From: an uncultured Micrococcales bacterium
Lineage (GTDB): Bacteria > Actinomycetota > Actinomycetes > Actinomycetales > Microbacteriaceae
Reading direction: 5' to 3'
NCBI GenBank assembly: GCA_903853515.1
Contig: CAINTU010000179.1
Coordinates: forward strand, 1 to 14,987
DNA: 14,987 nt
The first letter of the stretch is position 1; each line of letters begins with the position of its first letter. Both the position numbers and the translations under genes were made by a program. Positions 7,801 through 14,267 of this stretch are shown piece after piece. The notes below the pieces were generated by a model. The model made no database searches, was not told the origin of the DNA, and worked only from the letters and a program-made list of their open reading frames with translations.

Positions 7801-8113
7801 CCGACACGGCATCCCAGCCCAAGTGGTCAGAAAACACAGCGCAGATGACGCGGCGCCAGCTGGAGCTTCGATTGTTGACATGATTACTGACGGACTGGTT
7901 GATGTTGTTGTCAATACGCCATCAGGTTCTGATGCCCGCAAAGACGGCTACGAAATCCGAGCTGCCACCACTGCTGCTGACGCGCCTATTTTCACGACGA
8001 TTGCACAGCTCAGCGCTGCCATCGGATCATTCGAAATCGTTCAGGGTGAAAGATTCAAAGTTAAGTCGCTTCAAGACTATGCACTTGATCGAAGGGCTGC
8101 ACTTGCCAATTAG
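4814..8113 (+). CDS. carB: Carbamoyl-phosphate synthase large subunit
   Basis: CarB makes carbamoyl phosphate from bicarbonate, ammonia supplied by CarA, and two ATP. The product is 1099 residues, full length. Two homologous ATP-grasp halves are clear. The first (about 1-400, carboxyphosphate step) begins with VLVIGSGPIVIGQACEFDYS. The second (from about 554, carbamoyl phosphate step) begins with VVILGSGPNRIGQGVEFDYS. Each contains a LGGQTAL motif and the metal- and ATP-binding blocks ending in EMNPRVSRSSALASK or EANPRASRTVPFVSK. A helical oligomerisation region lies between them. The last 145 or so residues form an MGS-like domain (VSDRDKHQVILPVRRLHQLGYKI begins near 960), the site where UMP and other effectors bind in studied enzymes. 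GAGAAGG stands nine bases before the ATG. The end overlaps pyrF. Confidence 0.98.
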   Translation: MPRREDIKSVLVIGSGPIVIGQACEFDYSGTQACRVLRAEGIRVILVNSNPATIMTDPDFADATYIEPITASIIESIIIKEKPDAILPTLGGQTALNAAMQLHELGILDKYNVELIGAKVNAIKAGEDRQIFKQLVIDAGAEVAKSVIAHTMDDVLAGAGVLGYPMVVRPSFTMGGLGSGFAHNEADLRRIAGAGLQASPTSEVLLEESILGWKEYELELMRDQADNTVVVCSIENVDPVGVHTGDSITVAPALTLTDREYQKLRDISIQIIRAVGVDTGGCNIQFAVEPTTGRIIVIEMNPRVSRSSALASKATGFPIAKIAAKLAIGYRLDEIANDITKVTPASFEPTLDYVVVKVPRFAFEKFPAADSSLTTTMKSVGEAMAIGRNYSQALQKALRSLERRGSSFHWGETRHSVDELLEIIKVPTDGRIVNVQQALLKGASPEQVFEATKIDPWFIDQIALINEVAQDIREASSLTADVFGHAKAHGFSDAQIAQLRGDSEPAVRAQRYELGVRASYKTVDTCAGEFPALTPYHYSSYEQETEVRPSDRKKVVILGSGPNRIGQGVEFDYSCVHASFALSAAGFETIMINCNPETVSTDYDTSDRLYFEPLTLEDVLEVIHAESASGELVGVVVQLGGQTALGLAQGLAKAGIPILGTTPDAIDLAEERGLFSKILDDAKLLSPANGTATTLGQATEIAERIGYPVLVRPSFVLGGRGMEIVYDSAALADYFDRIADQAIVGESHPLLVDRFLDDAIEIDIDALFDGEQLYVGGIMEHIEEAGIHSGDSSCTLPPVTMSDAQINRVREATLKIAQGIGVRGLINVQFALAHDVLYVLEANPRASRTVPFVSKALGITLAKAAALVMVGFSISDLIKDGHLPAKDGTHIPSGSPVAVKEAVLPFKRFATKDGRFVDSLLGPEMRSTGEVMGFDIDFPTAFAKSQAAAGSALPVSGTVFISVSDRDKHQVILPVRRLHQLGYKILATSGTAAILARHGIPAQVVRKHSADDAAPAGASIVDMITDGLVDVVVNTPSGSDARKDGYEIRAATTAADAPIFTTIAQLSAAIGSFEIVQGERFKVKSLQDYALDRRAALAN
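8091..8096 (+). promoter_or_regulatory. Ribosome binding site supporting a TTG start for pyrF
   Basis: GAAGGG lies inside the last codons of carB, six bases before TTG 8103. This favours TTG 8103 over the upstream in-frame ATG at 8079, which has no comparable site. It is a moderate match only, so the choice is not certain. Confidence 0.5.
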
Positions 8114-8972
8114 TTTTTCGAATAAGTTAGCAGCAGCCTTCGCAACATCACAGCTTTGCGTTGGAATAGACCCGCACGAATCTCTGCTTATTGAGGCAGG
8201 CCTTGAGATATCGCCGGTTGGACTAGAAACTTTCTCAAGAACCCTGCTTGAGCAAGCGGTCGGCCGAGCCAAAATCGTGAAGCCGCAGGTTTCGTTCTTT
8301 GAACGATTCGGCGCCGCCGGGTTTCAAGTTCTCGAAAAGCTTTGCAGTGAAGCAACCGAGGTGGGAATGCTCGTTATTGCCGATGCTAAACGGGGCGACA
8401 TCGGCACCACGATGGCTGCCTATGGGGCGGCTTGGCTGGGGCAGTCAGCGCCATTCTTAGTAGATGCGCTAACCGTTAGCCCCTATTTAGGTTTTGACTC
8501 GCTGCACGAAATCGCAGCGCTTGCTACCGAACGAAGCAAGGCCATTTTTGTGCTGTGTGCGACTTCGAACGTTGAAGCTTACAAATTGCAAACCGCTAGA
8601 GTTTCATCGCAGAGCCTGGCCGCTTCAATTTGGCAAGACGTCGAAAAACTCAATCAAGTCATCAGTGCTAGCGCAAATGGCTTCGGCAACATCGGCACAG
8701 TGATAGGTGCGACGGTCGATTTCGCAAAACTCGGGTTACCTTTACAAGATTCGCATTTGGGTTCTAATGAAGGCCCGGCTGTATCGACACCGATTTTGGC
8801 TCCTGGCTTTGGCGCACAGGGAGCAAAGCTCTCGCAGGCAGGCGATATCTTCGGCAGGTACGCACCACAAACCATTTTTTCAGCATCGCGATCGCTACTC
8901 GAGACTGGCTTGACCAATGCAGGGTGTGCAATCGACGCAGCAAATGCCGAATTAGGCTCGTTGCATGACTAA
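8103..8972 (+). CDS. pyrF: Orotidine 5'-phosphate decarboxylase, type 2
   Basis: PyrF decarboxylates OMP to UMP, the last step of de novo UMP synthesis. The product is 289 residues from this start, the length of the long type-2 family found in actinobacteria and mycobacteria rather than the short E. coli type. The N-terminal substrate motif is LCVGIDPHE, the catalytic D-x-K core is DAKRGDIGTTMAAYG with K96 as the catalytic lysine, VDALTVSPYLGFDSL follows, and the phosphate-binding segment is LAPGFGAQGA. I chose TTG 8103 because GAAGGG is six bases upstream and the N-terminus (MPISFSNKLAAAF) then matches the short leader usual before the conserved start. ATG 8079 would add eight residues. The gene overlaps carB by 11 bases and gmk by eight, so it is coupled on both sides. 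Confidence 0.93.
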   Translation: MPISFSNKLAAAFATSQLCVGIDPHESLLIEAGLEISPVGLETFSRTLLEQAVGRAKIVKPQVSFFERFGAAGFQVLEKLCSEATEVGMLVIADAKRGDIGTTMAAYGAAWLGQSAPFLVDALTVSPYLGFDSLHEIAALATERSKAIFVLCATSNVEAYKLQTARVSSQSLAASIWQDVEKLNQVISASANGFGNIGTVIGATVDFAKLGLPLQDSHLGSNEGPAVSTPILAPGFGAQGAKLSQAGDIFGRYAPQTIFSASRSLLETGLTNAGCAIDAANAELGSLHD

Positions 8973-9513
8973 ATTGACCGTCATCTCGGGGCCTACTGCT
9001 GTCGGTAAAGGCACGGTTGTGCGTTATCTCTTGAATCAAAACCCAAATATCTCACTTTCGGTATCTGCGACCACTCGTTCGCCAAGACCGGGCGAGGTTG
9101 ATGGGGTCGATTACTTCTTCGTTAGCCATGAACGATTCGATCAAATGATTGAACAAAATGAATTGCTCGAATGGGCAACTGTGCACGGCGTCAATCGCTA
9201 TGGCACGCCAAGAGGCCCAGTCGTTGATGCCCTTTCGAACGGCAGACAATTGATTCTCGAGATAGACATCCAAGGGGCTAGGGCAGTCAAAGCCTCAATG
9301 CCAGAATGCAACACGATATTTATCGCACCGCCTACATTTGCAGACCTCAAGACAAGGCTTGCCTCACGCGGAACCGAAAATGAAGACGAAATCGCACGCC
9401 GATTAGTGACAGCAGAGGCCGAAATGTCGGCTGCAGGCGAATTCGACCACCTGGTTATCAACGATGAGGTAGCCAAATGCGCCAGTGGTGTCTTAGACTT
9501 GATGCAGGAATAG
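8965..9513 (+). CDS. gmk: Guanylate kinase
   Basis: Guanylate kinase phosphorylates GMP to GDP with ATP. The 182-residue product is close to the family's usual length. The P-loop GPTAVGKGT (K15) is at residues 9-17. The GMP-binding region follows, with SVSATTRSPRPGEVDGVDYFF and later EWATVHGVNRYGTP, then LEIDIQGARAVK and a lid segment ending in RLVTAEAEM. The ATG overlaps the last eight bases of pyrF, and only a weak AGG lies upstream, so coupling to pyrF is likely. In most actinobacteria an IHF-like gene (mihF) stands between pyrF and gmk. Here there is no room for it, and no such domain is fused to the N-terminus of this protein, which begins directly at the P-loop strand. Confidence 0.97.
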   Translation: MTKLTVISGPTAVGKGTVVRYLLNQNPNISLSVSATTRSPRPGEVDGVDYFFVSHERFDQMIEQNELLEWATVHGVNRYGTPRGPVVDALSNGRQLILEIDIQGARAVKASMPECNTIFIAPPTFADLKTRLASRGTENEDEIARRLVTAEAEMSAAGEFDHLVINDEVAKCASGVLDLMQE

Positions 9514-9550
9514 TTATAGCTGTTCGTTTCGCACCTAAAGAAGAGTAATA

Positions 9551-9805
9551 ATGTCAGAAAAACTTGAAGGCATCGTCTCGCCATCTATCGACAAATTGAT
9601 GAAGGCTGAGCCAACCAAATACGGATTGGTGATCTTTGCTGCTAAGCGCGCTCGCCAAATCAATGACTATTACTCGGCTCTGCACGAAGGCAGCCTGTTT
9701 TCAAACGTTGGCCCACTTGTTGACGCAGCCGTCGATGACAAGCCGCTGTCAATTGCTCTTCGAGAAATCGCTGACGGAGCGATCGTCAAAACCGACAAGG
9801 CATAA
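9551..9805 (+). CDS. rpoZ: RNA polymerase omega subunit
   Basis: Omega is the small RNA polymerase subunit that helps the beta-prime chain fold and join the core enzyme. The 84-residue product has the expected size. The core GIVSPSIDKLMKAEPTKYGLVIFAAKRARQINDYY matches omega in order: the N-terminal Ser-Ile-Asp-x-Leu segment, the Lys-Tyr strand, then the Ala-Lys-Arg-Ala-Arg-Gln-Ile helix. It ends with PLSIALREIADG. The 37-base gap after gmk holds an AAAGAAGAG purine tract shortly before the ATG that serves as ribosome binding site. I see no convincing promoter or terminator there. Position between gmk and coaBC is conserved in actinobacteria. Confidence 0.95.
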   Translation: MSEKLEGIVSPSIDKLMKAEPTKYGLVIFAAKRARQINDYYSALHEGSLFSNVGPLVDAAVDDKPLSIALREIADGAIVKTDKA

Positions 9806-9844
9806 TCTAGGCCGTCAATTAGACAGCTGAATTCGAATATTTTT

Positions 9845-9849
9845 GAAGG
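9845..9849 (+). promoter_or_regulatory. Ribosome binding site that supports the TTG start of coaBC
   Basis: GAAGG lies ten bases before TTG 9860, and no ATG or GTG nearby would preserve the N-terminal flavin-binding strand. The remainder of the 54-base rpoZ-coaBC gap (9806-9859) shows no clear promoter or terminator. Confidence 0.6.
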
Positions 9850-9859
9850 CCGCCCTCAA

Positions 9860-11080
9860 TTGCTTCGCATCATTCTTGGAGTAACTGGGGGCATCGCCGC
9901 ATATAAGGCAACCGGCGTAATCCGTGGCTTCAATGCTCTTGGCCACAGCGTCAAAGTGGTGCCAACCCAAAATGCGCTTCGCTTTATTGGCGCTGCAACT
10001 CTAGAGGCTCTCTCGCATAACAGTGTTGATGCTGACCTGTTCAGTGACGTTGATTCGGTTAAGCACATCGCGCTGGCCCAAGAGGCCGACGTGATTGTTG
10101 TGGCGCCAGCAACAGCGAGTTTTCTGGCGCGTTTCGCCGCTGGCATTGCCGACGACCTTCTGCTAAACGTTCTTCTTGCCACTAAGGCGCGAATCTTTGT
10201 GGCTCCTGCAATGCACACCGAAATGTGGCAGCACCCAGCCACGCAGGCAAACGTAGCGACTCTGAGGTCTAGATCGGTTGAGGTGCTTGAACCGGCTATA
10301 GGCCAACTGACTGGCAGCGATGTGGGCTCAGGCCGATTGCCCGAACCTGCCGAAATAGTTTCTTGGGTGCTGCGGCATGTTGGTGAGCCAGCTGAGCCGA
10401 CCAGTGAATTGCCTTATTCGGGCAAACACATCGTGGTGACTGCCGGCGGCACACGAGAGCCAATCGACGCGGTTCGATTCATCGGCAATTACTCATCAGG
10501 CAAGCAAGGATTAGCGTTCGCGCGCCAAGCCATCGCATTAGGCGCCAGAGTAACCCTCATCGGCGCAAACATCGCTGACCCTGGTTTATCGAACTGCGAA
10601 TTTGTTTCGGTTTCGACCTCTGCAGAACTGAGCCATGCCCTCAACACGACCTTAAAGCCTTCCGCTGGCACGGTTTCGGCTGTAATCATGGCAGCTGCCG
10701 TCGCCGACTTCAAAGTTGCAGAGCCATCGTCAAGCAAAATCAAGAAGAGCTCGAGCGCAGACAGCCTTGATCTGCATCTAGTTGCGACTACAGACATCAT
10801 TGCTGAACTCGCGAGTTCTCAAACTGCTGCCGATAAGCCGATACTGGTTGCTTTTGCGGCCGAAACTCTAACTGGCGATGACCTAATCTCAGAGGCAAGG
10901 CGCAAACTAGTTGCCAAATCTGTTGATTACATAGTTGCCAACGATGTTTCTCATGGCAAAGTATTCGGTTCAGACAAAACCGAAGTGATCTTGGTAACTC
11001 GCGATCGAGCAGAGCCATTCAGCGGCGATAAAGATGCAGTGGCTAGGCAAATCCTTGGATTAATCGCGGTGGCACTTTAG
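9860..11080 (+). CDS. coaBC: Bifunctional phosphopantothenoylcysteine decarboxylase / phosphopantothenate-cysteine ligase
   Basis: CoaBC performs two steps of coenzyme A synthesis: ligation of cysteine to 4'-phosphopantothenate (CoaB) and FMN-dependent decarboxylation to 4'-phosphopantetheine (CoaC). The 406 residues divide into an N-terminal CoaC flavoprotein domain (about 1-180) and a C-terminal CoaB domain (from about 187). CoaC shows GVTGGIAAYK at 7-16, the catalytic His (H69 in KHIALA), VVAPATA, and PAMHTEMW (P116-W123; Asn-to-His form as in other actinobacteria). CoaB begins with GKHIVVTAGGTREPIDAVR, then NYSSGKQG, AAAVADFKV and the VANDVS segment. The flap region reads LTGSDVGSGRLPEP with no Cys where E. 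coli has its flap cysteine. The start is TTG, with GAAGG ten bases upstream. The gene probably continues the gmk-rpoZ transcript. Confidence 0.95.
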   Translation: MLRIILGVTGGIAAYKATGVIRGFNALGHSVKVVPTQNALRFIGAATLEALSHNSVDADLFSDVDSVKHIALAQEADVIVVAPATASFLARFAAGIADDLLLNVLLATKARIFVAPAMHTEMWQHPATQANVATLRSRSVEVLEPAIGQLTGSDVGSGRLPEPAEIVSWVLRHVGEPAEPTSELPYSGKHIVVTAGGTREPIDAVRFIGNYSSGKQGLAFARQAIALGARVTLIGANIADPGLSNCEFVSVSTSAELSHALNTTLKPSAGTVSAVIMAAAVADFKVAEPSSSKIKKSSSADSLDLHLVATTDIIAELASSQTAADKPILVAFAAETLTGDDLISEARRKLVAKSVDYIVANDVSHGKVFGSDKTEVILVTRDRAEPFSGDKDAVARQILGLIAVAL

Positions 11081-11136
11081 TCGGTTGGCACAAAGTTAGA
11101 GCCAGCTGTCGGTGGCTAGTCATAAACTAAAAGCCT
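11081..11136 (+). promoter_or_regulatory. coaBC-metK gap with a possible metK promoter and little or no leader
   Basis: This 56-base gap is the largest after rpoZ. An AT-rich CATAAACT (11121-11128) sits 9-16 bases before the metK ATG, in the position of a -10 element. There is no clear -35 at the right spacing (TTGGCA at 11085-11090 is too distant) and no Shine-Dalgarno sequence before the ATG. Together these would suit a leaderless or nearly leaderless metK mRNA, which is common in actinobacteria, but the call is weak. AGCCA (11100-11104) can pair with TGGCT (11113-11117), without a T tract. The gap is too short for a SAM riboswitch. Confidence 0.3.
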
Positions 11137-12336
11137 ATGAATAGCCAGCGCCTTTTTACCTCAGAATCTGTTACCGAAGGTCACCCAGACAAGATCTGCG
11201 ACCAAATTTCAGATGCGATTCTCGACGCGATGCTCGAGCAAGATCCAAATTCGCGTGTCGCCGTAGAAACGCTTGTTACGACCGGGCTAGTGCATGTTGC
11301 TGGCGAGGTCACAACCGAGGGTTACGTTGAGATCCCAAAAATCGTGCGACAGAAACTTCTCGACATTGGCTACAACTCTTCGGCCATCGGGTTTGACGGC
11401 AATAGTTGTGGGGTTACCGTATCGATCGGTCAGCAAAGCCCCGACATCGCGGCAGGTGTTGACCTTGCCGAAGAGTCACGATTGGGTATTTCGACTGATC
11501 TATTAGACGCACAGGGCGCAGGGGATCAGGGCATCATGTTTGGTTACGCAACCAACGAGACGAAAAACTTGATGCCACTGCCAATAACTATTGCTCATAG
11601 GCTCGCAGAGCAACTCGCTTGGGTTCGCAAATCTGAAACAGTCGATTTCTTGAGGCCAGATGGCAAAACTCAGGCAACAATTCTCTATGAGGGCTCAAGG
11701 CCAGTCGGCGTCGATGCCATCGTGGTTTCAAGTCAACACAACCCAAACGTGAGTCAGATCGAAATACGTGCCGTTATAGAGAAGCTGGTGATTGAACCTG
11801 TTCTCGCTGAATTCGAATTCGAGATGCCTGCTGATAAGTCTCGAATTTTTATTAATCCAACCGGCACTTTCATCATCGGTGGCCCTCAGGGCGATGCCGG
11901 TCTCACCGGCCGCAAGATTATCGTTGACACATACGGTGGTGCGAGTCGGCACGGTGGCGGCGCATTCAGCGGCAAAGATCCATCAAAAGTGGATCGCTCG
12001 GCGGCCTATGCCATGCGATGGGTTGCCAAGAATATTGTGGCGGCGGGTTTGGCTGATAGAGCAGAAGTTCAAGTTGCCTATGCCATCGGTCGAGCGCACC
12101 CAGTCGGGATCTACTTAGATACATTTGGTACCGAAAAAATCGAATCTGCAAAGATACTTCGCGCAGTGAGCGACGTGTTTGATTTGCGCCCAAGGGCAAT
12201 TATTGAAGCTCTTGAGCTCTTGCGACCAATCTATGGGCAGACAGCAACCTACGGGCACTTCGGCCGAGAGCTTGAGAATTTCACTTGGGAATCAACAGGC
12301 AGGGCAGGTCAGTTGCGGGCGGCAGCAGGGCTCTAA
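11137..12336 (+). CDS. metK: S-adenosylmethionine synthetase
   Basis: MetK makes S-adenosylmethionine from methionine and ATP, the methyl donor of the cell. The 399-residue product is full length. The N-terminal block LFTSESVTEGHPDKICDQISDAILD holds H16 of the GHPDK motif. The signature GAGDQG, with D130, is at 127-132 in the family's conserved hexapeptide position. The loop HGGGAFSGKDPSKVDRSAAY, which binds ATP phosphates and metal, starts at H272. The sequence ends with the usual FTWE and Leu/Ala-rich tail. ATG 11137 is the only start that gives the standard N-terminus. No ribosome binding site is evident. The stop directly abuts the priA ATG, so priA probably depends on metK translation. 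Confidence 0.97.
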   Translation: MNSQRLFTSESVTEGHPDKICDQISDAILDAMLEQDPNSRVAVETLVTTGLVHVAGEVTTEGYVEIPKIVRQKLLDIGYNSSAIGFDGNSCGVTVSIGQQSPDIAAGVDLAEESRLGISTDLLDAQGAGDQGIMFGYATNETKNLMPLPITIAHRLAEQLAWVRKSETVDFLRPDGKTQATILYEGSRPVGVDAIVVSSQHNPNVSQIEIRAVIEKLVIEPVLAEFEFEMPADKSRIFINPTGTFIIGGPQGDAGLTGRKIIVDTYGGASRHGGGAFSGKDPSKVDRSAAYAMRWVAKNIVAAGLADRAEVQVAYAIGRAHPVGIYLDTFGTEKIESAKILRAVSDVFDLRPRAIIEALELLRPIYGQTATYGHFGRELENFTWESTGRAGQLRAAAGL

Positions 12337-14265
12337 ATGACCAATAAGGTCACAATCGCCACGATTCGAATAGCTTCGCCTGTTCCAGCGCTCGATCGCG
12401 ATTTCGAATATGTAGTTGACGATGCATTTACAGACGCCCTAGCCGTAGGTTCACTTGTGCAGGTTCCCTTCGGACGATCAAACTCACCTAAGAGTGCATT
12501 TGTCGTTTCGATCCGCCTCTGCGCGCCTGAAGACAGCGTAGGCCTGAAGAGCCTTGATTCATTGCTATCGGTTTTTCCACAGTTCAATCAAGAGCAGTTG
12601 ACGTTTCTAAAGGCTCTTGCGAATCGCCAAGGCAGCTCATTCTCTGAGCTCATGGCCCAGGCCGCACCTAAGCGCTCGGTTCGACTAGAGAAGCAATTGG
12701 CAACTGCTGCTGCAAATGGCGTTTCAAAAATCCAGGGGCATCAACCTGAAACAAAAATGAGTGCCAAAGGCAGTGCCATAGGCGATCAACCGCGGTCAGC
12801 AATACCGACTCGGGTCTTCGTAAGATTGCCAGCTACCGAAGAATCACAAAACGCAGTGAATCAAAGCTGGGTGCGACTATTTTTAGACGCTGCAGAGAAG
12901 CATCTTAGAGTTGGCAAAAGCACAATAATTTTGCTTCCGGATTTTAGAGAATTGGCCGTGCTCGAATCGGCACTTGCAGCACAAGGCATGCTCGAAGCGG
13001 CTGCGCGCATTGTCTCGAGTGATGCCCTAGCAAAGGGCTACAAAATGCATCTTCTGGCCCTCGATCAGAGTCCACGAATCATTTATGGGTTGCGTTCTGC
13101 CGCGCTCGCTCCGGCCCATAATCTCGGGCTCATCTGTGCTCTCGATGAAAGCGACACAGCATTTATAGAGCAAAGTTCGCCCTATTGGGTTTGCCGCGAT
13201 GCTGTGTTGACTCGCAGTCAAAGTTCTAATGTCGATGTTTTGTTCACCTCGAGAGTCGCTTCAGCAGAAATCGAGCGGCTTATCGAAATTGGCTTCGTCT
13301 CGAGGCAATCGATGGCCACAAACGCTCCCGCGGTGCACATAAACTCTTCGAATGAGCGACTAGACCAAACTAGTTTTGGTCTTATTCGGCGGGCACTCGA
13401 TGCCGACAAATGTGTGCTTGTGCAAGTTGCCACATTGGGTCACACTAATTCGCTGTTTTGCTCTCGATGTGGGCAGTTGGCGCGATGCAGCAAATGCAAC
13501 GCGGCCCTGATTTTGCCATTCGCCGGTCGACCAATTTGCCGCTATTGCCCTAATGACGCCCACGCTCAAGGCTGCCCATGCGGCAACTCTGATTGGCGAT
13601 GGGGGCGTGCGGGATTAGAACGTGTGGCTGAGGAATTGGCTAAAAGTTTTATCGATGCCAAAGTTCTGAGCGCATCTGGCAGCGATGTGGTAACCGAAGT
13701 CGGGTCAACGCGAACGATAGTAGTTGCGACAGCTGGCAGTGAGCCCAAGGTTGAGCGCGGTTACGATGTTGTGACATTTATTGACGCTGACGCCCAGCTG
13801 GCCGGTAACCGCTTGCGCAACGCAGAGACTGCAATGAGGCACTGGCTAAACGCCTGTGCAAAACTCGCCCCCAGTGGAAAAGCCATTTTTAGATTGGCGG
13901 ATTCAGATTTCGCAAGACAAATTGGGCGCTTCGCGATAGATGACATAAGTGCGCAAGAGTGGCAATCACGCAAAGAGTCTGGGTTGCCGCCCGCCAGAAG
14001 GCTCGCAAGCATAAGCTCAACCGATCAGATCACTCTGGCTAAAGCATTCAGCGAGCTATCTAAGAACTTTGAATGCTTTAGGTCAGCTTCAGACCCAAAC
14101 AAAATTGGTGTGCTTTATGACTATGCCGACGCTGATTCGTTGAAGCAGAACATCAACACCGCGCTTTTTAGCCAGCCAAATATCAAGCAGGCTAAATCTT
14201 CAACTGGCAAAATTAGAAACATCAGGGCAGTCACGGTGAAATATGACGATTTGGAATTGATTTAA
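12337..14265 (+). CDS. priA: PriA-like replication restart protein lacking helicase motifs (actinobacterial type)
   Basis: PriA recognises stalled forks and reloads the replisome. In this 642-residue product the N-terminal DNA-binding domain (RIASPVPALDRDFEYVVDD, then VQVPFGR) is intact. The helicase core is degenerate: there is no Walker A GxGKT/S, only GKSTIILLPDFREL in a later strand, and the DEAH-box position reads ALDESD. A cysteine-rich Zn module follows at 375-416 with pairs C375/C378, C384/C387, C401/C404 and C413/C415. The last pair is Cys-Pro-Cys rather than the usual two-residue spacing. A PriA C-terminal domain ends the protein (QEWQSRKESGLPPARRLASIS). UniProt notes that actinobacterial PriA proteins lack detectable helicase domains, so this is a lineage trait and not a local mutation. 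The start abuts the metK stop. Confidence 0.93.
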   Translation: MTNKVTIATIRIASPVPALDRDFEYVVDDAFTDALAVGSLVQVPFGRSNSPKSAFVVSIRLCAPEDSVGLKSLDSLLSVFPQFNQEQLTFLKALANRQGSSFSELMAQAAPKRSVRLEKQLATAAANGVSKIQGHQPETKMSAKGSAIGDQPRSAIPTRVFVRLPATEESQNAVNQSWVRLFLDAAEKHLRVGKSTIILLPDFRELAVLESALAAQGMLEAAARIVSSDALAKGYKMHLLALDQSPRIIYGLRSAALAPAHNLGLICALDESDTAFIEQSSPYWVCRDAVLTRSQSSNVDVLFTSRVASAEIERLIEIGFVSRQSMATNAPAVHINSSNERLDQTSFGLIRRALDADKCVLVQVATLGHTNSLFCSRCGQLARCSKCNAALILPFAGRPICRYCPNDAHAQGCPCGNSDWRWGRAGLERVAEELAKSFIDAKVLSASGSDVVTEVGSTRTIVVATAGSEPKVERGYDVVTFIDADAQLAGNRLRNAETAMRHWLNACAKLAPSGKAIFRLADSDFARQIGRFAIDDISAQEWQSRKESGLPPARRLASISSTDQITLAKAFSELSKNFECFRSASDPNKIGVLYDYADADSLKQNINTALFSQPNIKQAKSSTGKIRNIRAVTVKYDDLELI

Positions 14266-14267
14266 TA

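Noticed and set aside
7899..8102. In-frame extension of pyrF upstream to an ATG at 7899
   Set aside because: It would run through the end of carB in another frame; the residues are low in conservation signals and no type-2 PyrF carries such an extension.
9827..9839. The string GCTGAATTCGAAT occurring here and again inside metK near 11806
   Set aside because: Only two copies, one coding for ordinary metK residues; most likely chance, with no flanking structure to suggest a repeat family.
11100..11117. Inverted repeat AGCCA/TGGCT after coaBC as a terminator
   Set aside because: The stem is only five pairs with an eight-base loop and no following T tract.
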